Shown: positions 1-12,336 of the stretch, in pieces
Numbering within the stretch: the stretch's first letter is position 1
How the letters are laid out: each line of letters starts with the position of its first letter
Source: Metaphire vulgaris
Taxonomy: Eukaryota; Annelida; Clitellata; Crassiclitellata; Megascolecidae
DNA: 64,000 bases
NCBI GenBank assembly: GCA_018105865.1
Contig: CM030833.1
Location: forward strand, 10,150,881 to 10,214,880
Direction of reading: 5' to 3'
Position numbers and translations under genes: made by a program
The notes under the pieces: model-generated
What the model was told of the DNA's origin: nothing
The model's database searches: none
What the model saw: only the letters and a program-made list of their open reading frames with translations

Positions 1-575
1 ATTTCATCGCTCTCCTATCTCCACACAGGAACGCCCTTTTGGGGATTATTCTAATCAGATCCGACGGGCATCACAGCAGCGAAGACCCTTCCAACGATGG
101 TCGGCCTACAATTCGATGCAGCACAAGCAATCCCCCCCCCCCCGCTTCCGACGGCGGCGGCGGCGGCGGCTGCTGCGACGCGAACACAACGACGTATTTG
201 CAAAGACCGGTTGCCATGACAGCCGCCCTCAGACTGTCGCCGAAGTCGGCATCTGGCTTTCATGCTGTATGCTGCGATATACATACTGTACATAGACATG
301 TACATTGTACATCCATATGTGTACATGTTGGCAGTGGACGGAATTTGCATATACGCAGAATTCATCAAACGTTAATCTTTGTTGAAGTCTGTCTCATGTT
401 AAAACCCTCAGTCAAAACCACTGTATTAATATATCCACTGCGGCTATGGACAGTTCCACGGACTGTGGTACAATTATGAACTGTCGCCTATTGTTACATT
501 TGTCGAGGTCAACTGTATAATTCAATAGAAGATTCGTGTATTTGGAGAAGGAAAATTCTATTAGTGAACTCTTTT
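1..575. other. Non-coding stretch with a short GGC/CCG repeat
   Basis: A C-run and a GGC trinucleotide tract lie at about 135-180. Open frames cross the region on both strands, but their translations are low-complexity (Pro, Gly, Ala runs) with no recognisable domain. I see no gene here. Confidence 0.4.
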
Positions 576-1169
576 CTAAACAAGTAACCGAACCAACGGC
601 AGAATAGCATGTCGTATAACATAGATCCGAACGTCTATAAATACATAACTATGGCAGCAATCGTAGAAACATTTTGATAGAAACTGAACGACAGTCTGAG
701 CGAAAAAGAACTTGCCGCGAAATTCCTGGACGCTGCCGTGACCTTGACTTTGACCATGACCTTGACCTTCCGCTCCTTTGACGCTGGTCGAAGTTGTTGC
801 CGTAGCTGTTGCACCGTTGAAATCCGTTGCAGCGACGGAAGAATGACCACCTTGGCGCTGTCCTGTACTTTCGGTTACCTTGCTTTCACTTCCAAGAAGC
901 TTTCCCTGCAATTCGTCCAGACTGTCGTAATGATGTCTCTTGACCGCTTTGCCCTCGTCTACAAGATTCTTGGCTGTTGACGACCCTTCGTGGACATCAT
1001 CTGAGGAAGATTTGTGTGGAGGGAGATCTTGATGCGAGATGGGTTCGTGAATTTTAGTGGCCCAATTGTCGTTCCTCGGAAAGTCTCGGCTAGCGTCGAT
1101 ATCTCCGTAGTAATCATCACCGGCCATTGAATCATCGAACGGAACAATTCGTTCATGAAGAATCAACTC
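576..1169 (-). CDS. Candidate internal exon of an unrecognised hydrophilic protein
   Basis: An open minus-strand frame begins right after a good acceptor (TTTCACTTAG, next exon base 1169). It reads through an acidic, hydrophilic segment starting ELILHERIVPFDDSMAGDDY, then Ser/Thr/Ala-rich and Gln/Gly/His-rich stretches down to about 711. Below 711 the frame turns hydrophobic and Cys-rich and is probably past the real exon end, but no strong GT donor marks that end. I do not recognise the family. Support is the acceptor, the soluble-protein composition, and a second copy of the acceptor side at 1577-1898. It could still be a chance open frame. Confidence 0.35.
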   Translation of the reverse strand, partial: ELILHERIVPFDDSMAGDDYYGDIDASRDFPRNDNWATKIHEPISHQDLPPHKSSSDDVHEGSSTAKNLVDEGKAVKRHHYDSLDELQGKLLGSESKVTESTGQRQGGHSSVAATDFNGATATATTSTSVKGAEGQGHGQSQGHGSVQEFRGKFFFAQTVVQFLSKCFYDCCHSYVFIDVRIYVIRHAILPLVRLLV

Positions 1170-1435
1170 CTAAGTGAAATATATTTTACACCAATAGTGA
1201 ATGACCCTTATTAAGACAAAACATCCCATTTGGAACATCATCTGATTTGTGCACGAAGACTCGTATTAAGGAAGGAACGCAGGAGAAGTTCATGAACTCT
1301 ATTCGTATCGGAACGCGAAGATATCTATATATATAATTATCGATGTCCGTCCGCACGTCCGTCCGACGAGATTGGACGCTGTTGTCATTATTGTTTAATC
1401 AAAACTTTATTAACAACGGAGCGTTTAACGATTAA

Positions 1436-2060
1436 TTGCAGCGTAAACCCCGTCCCCATCCCTCACTCCATCCCTCTCCCAATCACCCAGGCCCAACTCA
1501 TTCCCGCCCCGGCCCCAATCCCCCTTCCCTTCCCTCCCCATCCCTCTCCCAAAGTCTCCCCATCCCTCTTCAATCGCGTCGATATCTCCCTAGTAGTAAT
1601 CATCCCCGGCCAACCCTCTCTCCTCTCCCAATTGAATCATCCCCACAACCCCAAAACCCCATTACGGAACAGGCCCCAACCCATCCTGCCCCGCCTGCCC
1701 CACAGGCCCCAAACACCTGTTTCCTCTCACCATCCCTTTCCCAACCCCCATTCATCCCTTTCCCAATCGCCCGGGCCCCAATCCATCACCGCTCCGCCCT
1801 ACCCCACACTGCCCCAAACCCCGTTCCCAAACCTACGGCCACAAACCCTTTCCCAAACCTACACAACACTGAAGAATCAACTCCTAAGTGAAATATATTT
1901 CCCTCTCCCAATGCACCAACCTCAAACCCAATTTTTTTAAATTTAACCCTCAAGTTTAAATAATTTAATTTTTGGAAAAGCGTTCTTCAGAAATGATTAA
2001 ACGTTTTAAATTTGCTATATCTCAGGCTATGTAGAAGCTAAAACATCCCATTTGGAACTG
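1436..2060. repeat. C-rich satellite-like tract interleaved with a second copy of the 1097-1235 sequence
   Basis: The plus strand is almost free of G and is built of variants of CCCATCCCTCTCCCAA. Short blocks matching 1097-1235 are embedded in it, in the same order: GCGTCGATATCTCC (1577), TTGAATCATC (1632), CGGAACA (1665), a 31-base block ending GAAATATATTT (1869) and AAAACATCCCATTTGGAAC (2040). The open frames across it are proline-rich by composition and not supported as genes. Confidence 0.7.
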
Positions 2061-2330
2061 GCCTAAAATATCACCCTCTCCCCAAAAACATTTCAAAGCC
2101 TTGACTAGTTGTGGTGAGAGGAACAAAATAAACCAAAAGTTTGAAAATTACATTTGGCAAACATCTATCAATTCTAACCCTGACCGTTTGAACAAGAATC
2201 GTGAATTTCATGAAGACTTCGTTTTTTTGAATTTGCTATATCTCAGGCTATATAAGAGCTAAGAAGATGAGGTTTGCACCATTGTTTAGTTTTTATTCCT
2301 CTTTCTAACCCTCTGAAAAAAAGTCAGCGT
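1970..2330 (+). repeat. Partial copy of the 48791-51337 repeat family
   Basis: The blocks AAATTTGCTATATCTCAGG, AGAGCTAAGAAGATGAGGT and a following TATTCCTCTTTCTAACC are shared with the repeat units at 48880-49680, 49930-50040, 50600-50870 and 50950-51250. The unit is present twice here in part (about 1975-2035 and 2215-2325). No terminal repeat was found at this locus. Confidence 0.6.
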
Positions 2331-2499
2331 TCAGAAATCAAGGAAATGAGGAGCAGGCTGTTGCTTGGCGTGCAAAAGCAGGCAAACAAGAGAATCAAGT
2401 TGTCGTTCGACACTGAAATCAGTACTTCCTTGACTATCTGTTTCATTCGAGAATATTTTGAAAAACTCGAAGATAAAGGAAAAGGCAATAAATCATAAC

Positions 2500-3036
2500 T
2501 GAATCGTCTTGTTTTTTTGTAAAACAGCCAATCTAACCCGTCATTTTTGAAAAACACAACAATTTTATTTCGTCATTTGAGTCTCATCGACCATAAAAAC
2601 TATGGCTACATACAGTACATTGATTACGGCCATCTAACATGAACTCGCTATAAAAAAGATGTCTATATCAGTCAGTATTCGATTTTTCAGAACTCACTAA
2701 TGTCAGGCTGCTATCTCAAATGAAAATGCTCAGGGGATGCTTGGAAGGCGGCACCAGCATCTTTCACATGGAGTTTCGATGACTTGGTTATCATCTCCCT
2801 TTCTTAACCCTGAAACAGAGCGCCAGACAGAAGAGGTGAGACGGTCCTCGACCGCAGACCCCTCTTCGGGCCCTCCCCGCCCGGGGCCCTCAAAAAGTTC
2901 CCCTGAAATCGACCATTGGTGCTGAAAAAACCTCATCCTGTGTTTTAGTAAAGATATCAAGACAAAGATCGACCATTGATGCTAAAAACTGTGGCAGAAT
3001 ATCAGTTCAAAGTCGAAGGAAATGATTGTGTAGACG

Positions 3037-3090
<54 letters not shown>

Positions 3091-4768
3091 TGTGTGATGA
3101 AAGCGAATCTAAGGGATGTCTATTATTCTGTGAATCGGTGAATGGCTTCTGAGATGCTACAGTTTTCATTTTACTGGATTGATCATGAAGCTTGATCTTT
3201 TTCGGAAACCAAAATAAATGACTGCTCGGAGCCGACAACCTATAACTTGTTTCTGTCGTATAGACGTTTGTCCATCTCCTTCTATCCAGTATTGATTATC
3301 TTAAAGCAGCAATCTCTTTGCGCTCTTTCTGAAGCATCGATTTAATTTTTGGGGGTGGGGAGGGGAGCTAGAGTGGATTCGAGACTCTCGAAGGACGGCA
3401 TCTGGGTCGAACCAAGAGTGTTATTTGTTGGCAGATTCATGCGTAGAATTGTTGTCACTTGTCTGGGAATTAATTCCTTCTGCCTGAGAAATTGGATCGC
3501 TGCTATGGCAATCCATAGAATCCTTAAGTAGAACCAGAGAAATGAATTTTAAAATCGATCTAAACCTTAACAATATATTGATTAATTAATTGGTAAATTA
3601 AAGGAATCCATTAGTTGATAAACCAAGTCAGCAAATGAATCATCAAGTCGATGAATGATATAATGAATCAATCAATAAATCAGCTGAACATGGCGCATAT
3701 ATTTAAAAATATCGAATTTCAGAATTGATTATTGATACTTTCTTCGTTGGATTGTCATCGGCGAATTCAGAGGAGGTGTTGCAGGGGCACGCCTCCGAAA
3801 AATATTGTCGATTACCATTTTTGCTTCTCTTGAGTGAACGACTGTGAAGTGATGTGCGAATTTTCTGACAATTTAGACAATTCCTCAGTCTGTAAACGAA
3901 ATTCCTAGATCCGCCCCAATGCTTGTACTTTAGGAAACGATACAAATCGCGGAAATCTCATGGGATTCGTCCCATGGATAGGCTGGGCTGGGATGGGACA
4001 GCACTGTTCTGTCCTATCCCATGGGACTCATGGGACAGAGCTACTGTTATTTTTTAAATTATTTTTTTACCTTTTTGAAGCTTTTTATCTTTCTTTTTCT
4101 TCATATATTCCTAATATTTGCACCTATATTTTGTGATGGGACATAAAAGTTAATAGAGTTAATAAATTCTGTCGTTTTACTGTACATGTCTCTTTGTACA
4201 TGTAGTCATATTTAGTAGACAGTAAACCTAAACCTTCATAAATTTCATAATTCATAATTTCATTTGAACAGTATTACACATGATTAATATTTCATATTAA
4301 TATTATAATTGGAATCCCATGGAACGATGCGATGGATGGGATGGGACAGGCATAAATTGCCATGGGATGGGAATGGGACAGAAGAATCTGTAGATTCGAA
4401 TTGAACTGACTTTGAAACGATTACTTGGTCTTGCGTACGACGTCTCCAACAGCAGTAGCAGCAGCAACGACACACAGACTGTCAACAGCGAAGACATGAC
4501 AAACGGCGTGCAACGATACGACGGGATTCAGTCAGATTTCTTTATTTCTACAAGAGACAACATGTTCTAGCCGTTATACGCCATCGAACGGCACAGCATT
4601 CTTCATGAGACACGGTATGAGTTTATCAGTTTAATACTAAACGCGTTAAATACATTTAATTATAATACAAAAATATTGCCATTGATACTGACACATTCAA
4701 TGTTAAATGCGCGACATGTGTACAGTAAATTTCCATATACCATAAACAGTGACAAGTTAGAGAGAAGT

Positions 4769-4829
<61 letters not shown>

Positions 4830-5416
4830 GATGCTGAAACCTACAAATTGTGGAAGTTAAGCACAGGCGAAGCTAAGGTGATTATTTATGGTCGTCTTTT
4901 GATTTTGTATGCGCTCGACGCCGCATCTGGACGGCGGATAAATGTTACTGATGTCGAGTGGCTTTGCGTCTATATTCAGAATTCTGACAGCGGCAATCTA
5001 CAAATGCACGAGAGCTCGGAGTCAAAAATTCGATTCTCCCTCTCTCGACCAATGCCAAGTGATGGACGCATAATTCTACAATTTTTCAGGAGGAAGAGAT
5101 TTTGGGAGGAGATCGGAAGGAAAATGGAAAAATTTCGCACCATAAAACCTACATGGTCGTCTGTTAATAAGTAAGAATCAGCAGCAAACGTAATGATGAG
5201 AATTCGTTAATGTCGATGCTATAACCATGAAGAGAATGGATTAAGTATGTCGTGAATAGTAAACGATTGGAAACAAATGAGATGTGAGATTCAATGAGTA
5301 TGGAGAGTCTAGGCGATGATTATTCGAGATGATAGGGACCCCCAAATGGCACAGCTGAGGATGGTAATATTCAATACTTCCACAATTTAGTTTTATGCAT
5401 CAGACTTAACCAGTTC
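2500..5416. other. Intergenic DNA with microsatellites and a CATGGGA cluster
   Basis: This holds a (GA)n tract at 3036-3088 and a (TA)n tract at about 4771-4826. Clusters of CATGGGA/CCCATGG-type words lie at 3955-4040 and 4310-4385. No exon or transposon protein was recognised. Confidence 0.5.
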
Positions 5417-5420
5417 TTAA

Positions 5421-6403
5421 CCCGTCAAGCACCAAGGGAAAAAATTACTTAAAGCACCAACGGAGGGGCCCAGCCGGACCCCCTGCACATACATGCTTGC
5501 AGGCGTAGTTTACTGTAAGAAAGCAACATGGATCATATTAGCTAAACACGTGTGATAGGCAAATACAAGTAGCATCGTAAATGTGCAGCTTTTTGAAGTC
5601 TTGCACCATCTTCTATTAAGTGTATTTATAAAGTCTTACTGTCAAAAGCCATACACAACTTGTACTACTAAACCAAAACTAGTTCTTGAATAATCTAGCA
5701 GTCAACTCGGCAAGTAAACTGCACAAATACTAAGCAATGAAGATTTATTTCTGTGCATTAATTGTCGCAAATCGATTTCTTGACATCACTGCCTGAATGG
5801 TGCAATTCTGTGCAAGCACTGATGACCACAGCTGCTGAATCCGACTCAGCAATACTGGATTCAGTTTCAGTATTGCCTTCTTCCAGCACCCATTCCTGAT
5901 AATGGCGCATGGTTTTTGCACAAATACGCCTTGATTTCAACATTATCTTACTGCAAACACAGAAACCGAGCGATTTCACTACTGAAATGTTTATTTAGAA
6001 AATGGCGTCTTAGTGCCATCATTTACCCGCAGTTTATTTACATCTATGGAACTGCAACAACAATCTCATGGCCGTCCGGAGGGGGTACAAGGGGATGCAA
6101 TTGCACCCCCTGAAAAAACTGTGGAGTTATGAAAAAAGTAAAATTACTTGTTTTTTTCGTCACAAAACCTTGTTTTGCACCACCTGGAAATTATTTTATT
6201 TCTTTCGTCACAAGACCCTGTTTTGCATCCCTCTGGAAAAATTTCTGCTGACGCCCATGAACAATCTATGTACACCACAATGCAAGGTACATGCCACAGT
6301 AGGAATACATGAAAGCGTATGGATTGCTTATTTAATCTCGCTTAGATTTTTGAAAAAAGTTCATGCGGGGTTCACCCGGACCCCCCACTTGGTGCTTGAC
6401 GGG
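5421..6403. mobile_element. piggyBac-like non-autonomous element (TTAA target)
   Basis: The ends are inverted copies of CCCGTCAAGCACCAAG, each directly flanked by TTAA (5417-5420 and 6404-6407). A TTAA target duplication with termini starting CCC is the pattern of piggyBac-type transposons. The 983-bp element has no transposase frame. It carries a nested hAT MITE at 6067-6259. Family assignment rests on termini alone. Confidence 0.75.
6067..6259. mobile_element. hAT-type MITE nested in the piggyBac-like element
   Basis: The 193-bp element starts CATGGCCGTCCGG and ends GCTGACGCCCATG. It is flanked by a perfect 8-bp duplication AACAATCT (6059-6066 and 6260-6267), the hallmark of hAT insertion. 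Internally, a unit of about 55 bp with CGTCACAA and TGTTTTGCA is repeated twice. Confidence 0.75.
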
Positions 6404-6409
6404 TTAAGG

Positions 6410-7120
6410 TATTGGCAGTTTTTGAATGACTAGGAACTTGTTTTGAACAAGTGCAATGCAGAAATTTCTGCTCTCAGTTCAACAAAGCGTTCTAAAACTC
6501 GTTCTCTGCTTAACCATCTCACATCTGTGACATCTGCGTGATACGGTATGTTGTGGAAAGCTGCTTCTGTCTCTTCTAGAAATAACTTGAATTAAATTGA
6601 TGGTGATTTAGATTTCAGACCCATTGGAACGAATGACTTCTTGTGTAGCGCTAATATGAAAGCAAGAAAGCCTTCGAGTGCCACTTTTCATTGAAATCCT
6701 GGAAACGTCCGCGGGCCAAAAAAATCGCCCGCGGGTCACCAGTGACCCGCGGACCACGGGTTGTACACCCCTTGTATATATACTATCATAATGTTTACCT
6801 ATATATACATATATATATATATAATGATGTACTATCATCATGACGCATGACCGCCATAAGGAAGTGGATACTTGATAGATACTTAAGTGCAAAAATCAAT
6901 TGACAGTTGAGACGCCAGTATGGCTGTTGATCAAGATAAAATCTGCGCTGACCAGTTCATAGAAGCGTAACATAATAACATAATAACACTAAGCACCGCT
7001 CTCATTCGCATCAATAACAAACCCGACGCGCAATGGATGAAACGCATGAGATGAATAATCAGCAAAGATATCAATTGACCGTGCTCCAAACACATCCGAA
7101 AAGTGGTCACGGCAAATACC

Positions 7121-7212
<92 letters not shown>

Positions 7213-8265
7213 AGAGAGAGAGAGCCACTAAGAGGAGAAACAATTAGACAGACCGCGAAGGAAAAAAGCAACAAACTGCTCACTCGAGGTTCATAATCAG
7301 TTAGTCAAAGCGAGTTCTGTTCTGTTCTTTTCGAAACATGATTCGAAAAGCAGAAGAGCGACAGACATGGAGAGACGTGATACATAGTGTAGCCCAACCT
7401 CGCGTCGAAGATGGCTAAAGAGCTGAACAGAACAGAACAGTGACAGAGAGTTCTAGATTAAGGGAATTCTACAGCAGATGTTTGTGCCGGCAGAAAAATG
7501 TGATCAATCGCATGTTAAAGTGACAAACCTGGAAAATGGAAATAGCGAGAAAAGACTTTACTCTTGTCAGTGGATTTACTTAGAATAGAACTAGAGTTAT
7601 ATATTTCATTATGACGCCCTGTAGTTTCTTCGTTACATTGCATAATAATTACATTGCTGCAGGTGCTAAATTTTACGAGACTGACTTAAATGCAAAAGCC
7701 TATCAGTATCAGCTTCTAAATATTCTATCCATAAACATTTACAACGCACATGAATTTCAGACTGACCCTCCACAGTATAAACCGTGGCATCGAAATTTGG
7801 TTGCTTCGCATAGAAAACTCATTCGACGCTAACGCACGAAGTCAGACAGACACACAAATAGGTGGCAAACAGAGGCCGATAAATTAATAGAAGCAGAAAT
7901 CGAAGTTACCGGCTGTCTGTGTCGAATCCATGCACCATTCCACTGACTGGAGTGCTGGAATACGAGTGAAAAAACCGAAGCGACGGACATGGGAAGGGGA
8001 GGGGGAGTTACTGGCGTTCTGTCTCGGCCACTGGAGCGCTCCGTCTGCGCTAAGGCGACCAGGGCTCAGATCAATGACAGTGGATCGGCGACTGGTCAGA
8101 TGACGCATAGCATGGAAGAGACATGTCCATCGCCATTTCCTGCAATCCAATCTGCTGGCAATTGGTGGTGCTTAGGAGCCGTCAGCCCCGGCGAGTTATG
8201 GAAATTTATTTGAGGATTTAGCTCTGTTCAAGACGTTAATTGAAACGGATCTGACATCCCAAGTA
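6410..8265. other. Intergenic DNA with a compound (TA)n(GA)n microsatellite
   Basis: The microsatellite runs from 7123 to about 7225. At 6700-6772 a GC-rich stretch with GTGACCCGCGGACCACGG resembles one end of a hAT-type MITE, but no partner end or target duplication was found. No gene was recognised. Confidence 0.45.
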
Positions 8266-8273
8266 TACAATCG

Positions 8274-8483
8274 CAGTGGCGTCGCTAGGGTTGGTGTCAC
8301 CCAGTGCGGTAAAATCGTGGTGTCACCTATTTAGACTTGGAACCTCTTCTAAATCTTTCTTATTTTTCCTTCTCAAATACCGTGACAAGCAAAAAAAGAG
8401 GTCATCCTTGTTTGGTGTCACCCCCCTAGATGGTGTCACCCGGTGCGGTCCGCACCCCCCGCACCCCCCTCTCGACGCCACTG
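8274..8483. mobile_element. hAT-type MITE, CAGTGGCGTCG ends
   Basis: The 210-bp element has ends CAGTGGCGTCGCTAGGG and CTCTCGACGCCACTG. It is flanked by a perfect 8-bp duplication TACAATCG (8266-8273, 8484-8491). It contains the shared internal motif in reverse orientation at 8382-8406. Confidence 0.85.
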
Positions 8484-8699
8484 TACAATCGCTATCATTA
8501 CCACAGCCCCCTGCAGTTACCATCTCCACAGACATCGCCAATACTATAGCTTGCTGATAGCCATTTAAGCCATAACGTCTTATCTAATAATTTCCTTTGT
8601 CCATTAATTAAGTTTGTCAGTCTCGCTACACGGCAGATTTTGGACGACGTCGTTGCTATAGACAACCACACTTTATCATGGGCGGAACTTGACCAAGCG

Positions 8700-9360
8700 T
8701 CCTGATTGGCAGATTGGCCCCACTGGGGAAGCGTCCTGATTGGCTGCACGTTGTACGGCACCACTGGGGCGCAGTACCCGGTGTGGCGCCATAGGCCCTA
8801 CTGGGACCGCAGTCTCCTGAGTTGGGCCATAGCTTGTAGGCCCTACTGGAAGAGGACGCAGCCTCCCGTCGTTAAGCCAAGCCCCAGCCGACGTGGGAGC
8901 CGTAGGCCCTACTTGGGCGCAGCCTCCCGTCGGAAACCAAACCCAAGCTCCCGAGGGAGGCCGTAGGCCCCAACGAGGGGCGCAGCCCCACGTGTGGGGC
9001 CGCAGGTCCTACTGGGGGCACAGCCCCCATGTGAGGCCATAGGTCTTACTGGGAGAGCAGCTTCCCGTGGGATACCAAGCCCCAGCACCCCGTGGGGGCC
9101 GTAAGCTCCACTGGGGCACAGCCCACCGGTGAAGAAAAAGTCCCAGCCCTTCGTGGGAAACAAAGCCCCTTTGGGCCCGTAAGCCCAAAGGAAGCCGTGT
9201 GCCCAAAAGGTAATAGGTAGGTAATACTGGAGGGCGCATCTCCCGTTGGAGACCAAATCCCATTGAACCGTAGGCCCAAACCGCAGTCGTAGGTTCCGTT
9301 ATGGTGTGCATCCCCTTGTAGTAGGGGGCAAGACCACCCAGTGAGGACATAGGAAAAATT
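8700..9360. repeat. Degenerate GC-rich tandem repeat (minisatellite)
   Basis: Diverged repeats of about 60 bp recur, built on the words GCCGTAGGCCCTACTGG, GGGCGCAGCC and CCCGTGGGA. The open frames across it on both strands simply translate the repeat and are not considered genes. The right end decays into unique sequence near 9360. Confidence 0.7.
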
Positions 9361-9462
9361 TTAAATGATAATCTACGCATGCACTTTATATTTTCATATT
9401 TAAAAAATTGTTATATGTAATAATATGAACCTTTGCAATAAAGCTGGGAAGGAGACAGCCAC

Positions 9463-10333
9463 CAGACATGGGTCAATTACGTTTTAAGCAATTACAATTA
9501 CATTACAATTATACGGATTTTTGTCAATTACAATTACAATTACAATTACAGCCAATTACATTGGGACCAATTACAATTACAATTACAAACGTGTCAATTA
9601 CAATTACAATTACAATTACTTTTCATTCCTCTTTCTGCTTCTTTTAAAAAACTTAAGTGTCTAAAATAATTAACATAAATTAGTTCAACAAATTCATATG
9701 CTACGGCCTATTAAAAAACCGTAACACAAAGTTTCACAAACCCGCAAATGAGTCAACAAATTCGAAGTAGCCTTTTTCGAGCATGACACTAATTCACCAC
9801 ACAACCGGCACTTCACTTTAATTAACATTTGCATTGGAAACAGCATTGTTAAAGTCATCAGACTTTTCAAATAATTCCATATTACTCCTGCTTGATTTAC
9901 GCTCATCTTTACTGGCATTAAACTTTTATTCACAAAAAAGCGCAGCCGCAGAAGACAGGAAGTAGACAAATGATAAGCTGATTCCCTTCCAATTTGAAAG
10001 GCAGTAAAAAGTAAATGCCGGTAAGTAAATGTTTGCATGGCAACTGACCAGAGCAGTGAGTCCATTTACCAATAACCGTTGTGCTTTGAAAATTCACTAA
10101 CCATCCAATGTATTCACTGCCATACAGTCATAGACTGACAAGACTTCGGCTCATACATGCTAATACGCTATAAGAACTTATGAAACTCACATTCCTGTAA
10201 TTGGGTAAATCAATTATATGCTCAATAATAATATGAACCTTTACAATAATGTAATTGAACTTTCCACAGATCAATGGCAAAATGTAATTAATTAAATTGA
10301 ATTACAATTATAATTGTAATTGACCCATGTCTG
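9463..10333. mobile_element. hAT element remnant with CAATTA-rich ends
   Basis: The 871-bp element has termini CAGACATGGGTCAATTA and TAATTGACCCATGTCTG. It is flanked by a perfect 8-bp duplication ACAGCCAC (9455-9462, 10334-10341). The subterminal regions are arrays of CAATTA. The middle still encodes a BED-type zinc-finger fragment on the minus strand, so the element derives from an autonomous hAT transposon. Confidence 0.85.
9694..10065 (-). pseudogene. BED-type zinc-finger fragment of a hAT transposase
   Basis: The open frame of 123 codons includes KCRLCGELVSCSKKATSNLL followed by THLRVC. This fits the C-x2-C...H-x3-5-(H/C) layout of BED fingers, the N-terminal DNA-binding domain of many hAT transposases. 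The rest of the frame is not recognisable and no catalytic domain is present. It lies inside the 9463-10333 element. Confidence 0.6.
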
Positions 10334-10341
10334 ACAGCCAC

Positions 10342-12073
10342 TCTCTCCGTCATTTTTGACGGGTTAACAGCTAGTTATATAATAATTCTTTCTATCATAT
10401 CTGCGTTTCAGTTGGCAATCAGCAAAACACTTATCTCGAACCTATCTATTAATATATCAGATATTCTAGATAAGTCATTCTCAATATTTTATATCTGAAC
10501 TAAATCGCCAAAAGCCTTTCAAGAAGAATTGCTGGTTTCGTTAAATATTCCCCATAGCGAACACCGAATTTACACCGCAATAGGAGATTATTTACTCATT
10601 TTCTTAACAGGAATCAGTCCTTCTCATGACGAGTAAGCAATTAAGCTTACCAGTGGCGTAAATCTGTAGTAAAAGTTGTGAGGGTCCACCTGTTGTTGTG
10701 CAAAAACGCCAAGGTTCAAAGACGCCACACGATGCGCTTCCGGTATACGTTGAGCTAATATAGTTTAATAACTAAGTAAGAGTCAAGCGATAACTGGTGC
10801 TGTTGCATGCGTACCATGTACTCTTTTAGCAGAATTCTGATTACTTATTAATGTTCTTACTCCACTTCCGTCCACCTATACAGCCCGTAAATTAGAAGTC
10901 TTTGATCAGAAATTAAAACCATCTCGTCATCCGTCACTATAGAACATCATTTCATTGGAAATCAAGATCAGTAATTATATATATTATAATCGTTGTCTCC
11001 ATCGATCGACGTTAAGTCGTGTGACAAGGGTAAAAGTCAATCGCAATACAATCGGGTACAGCAGTCCTGAATCGTGTGGTAATTTTTATTTCTGCGAATA
11101 TTTTTAGAACATCGTGCAATCTTCAATAGCAGACGCGCGTTGTAATACACATATCGATGGTGTTTGTTTGCAACGTAATTGTAAAGCCAGAAGTTTTTTC
11201 ATTGAGTTCGATTTTTGACCAGAGATAGACGATGATGTACTAGATCTCAACCGGGATCCTGACAGTCCTGTGTCGAGAGTTTTCTATTTCTAAATCGCTT
11301 TTCAGTCAGTTCAATTGCACCTAAAGGGCTATAGGCCTATATGACTATATATTTTCCTAGTGTCTACTTGGGAGTTGGGACTGAGCATTTAAAATGACAA
11401 TAGTTAGTACAGCATATGATAAAAGGGCTCGCGCTACTCTGAGATTTGGTTAACGTTAGTTGGATCGTGGGCAGGTTAATTGACAAGAGTTAGGGAACCT
11501 AAACGCATCATATCCATGCATTATATAATTATTATGGTGTGTGTGTGTGTGTGTGTTAAATAATCAATGTGATCAAAATAATAATAATGAATGACCGGTT
11601 AGCTTAAGTGGACATCCGACAAAGTAGATTACCACGGCATTCATAAATATGTTGGCAACTGCATACGAAGACCTGAGCATGAAATAAACATGGCTTGAAG
11701 CGAACAGGAAAGTTGATAAAGATTGACGTAGGCATTAGCATAGCTCTTGGAAACTTCTTTTACGTGAACTGTATCTTTGCTTAGAACATCGATGCCAAAC
11801 GTTAATTTTACAAGAAAATTTTAAAGTTCTAAACGCATTCCGCCTCTGAAAGTCCATAGGTTAACCAACTCGTGGACATCTCTGTTGCACTCTGCTAAAG
11901 CTTAATGGATGATTTTTGAAAAAGTCGCATTTTCATCAGTTGTTAAGGTTCTATGTTCTACACAGAGGTTGGTAACCACCGGCCCGCGGTTCATATCCGG
12001 CCCGCCAGTGAGTTTATTCCGGTCCCCAAAGCCCAAAATTCATTCACGATCAAAGTTGCGCGACCACTTGGAT
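10342..12073. other. Intergenic DNA, no gene seen
   Basis: A short (GT)n run lies at 11538-11556. At 11958-12030 GC-rich words (CCGGCCCGCGG, CCGGCCCGCCAGTGAG) match one end of a hAT-type repeat that also appears at 61640-61715. I see no exon. Confidence 0.45.
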
Positions 12074-12081
12074 GACGTTTG

Positions 12082-12336
12082 CAGTGGCGGTTCCACCATG
12101 TTGATGACTGTGGATGCTTTTTTGCTTGTCAGGCATTTTAAGTCTAGTTAAATGTAGTGGTAAAATAGAGTGAATGACCTTTTTTGCTTGCCAGCCTTTT
12201 CCGGCAAGGTTTATTTGCATTTAGCGTGCAAATTACTGCTAATGGCCTTTTTTCTTTTCCTTCTCTATGCATCCTCCTCACCATCTTCATATCAATTGTT
12301 TGCATCCATCACCAAGAATTCCTGGAACCGCCCCTG
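12082..12336. mobile_element. hAT-type MITE, CAGTGGCGGTTCC family (reverse copy)
   Basis: It starts CAGTGGCGGTTCCACCATG and ends AATTCCTGGAACCGCCCCTG. These are the same ends, in reverse order, as the copies at 42908-43208 and 57205-57509. Flanks are GACGTTTG and GATGTTTT, an imperfect 8-bp duplication. Two forward copies of the shared motif lie at 12112-12132 and 12174-12193. Confidence 0.7.

Noticed and set aside
1436..1940. Two proline-rich open frames of 100-150 codons
   Set aside because: Composition follows directly from the C-rich tract. No start context, splice sites or homology pattern.
8909..9380. Three overlapping open frames on the minus strand
   Set aside because: All lie in the GC-rich minisatellite and translate its repeat unit in different frames.
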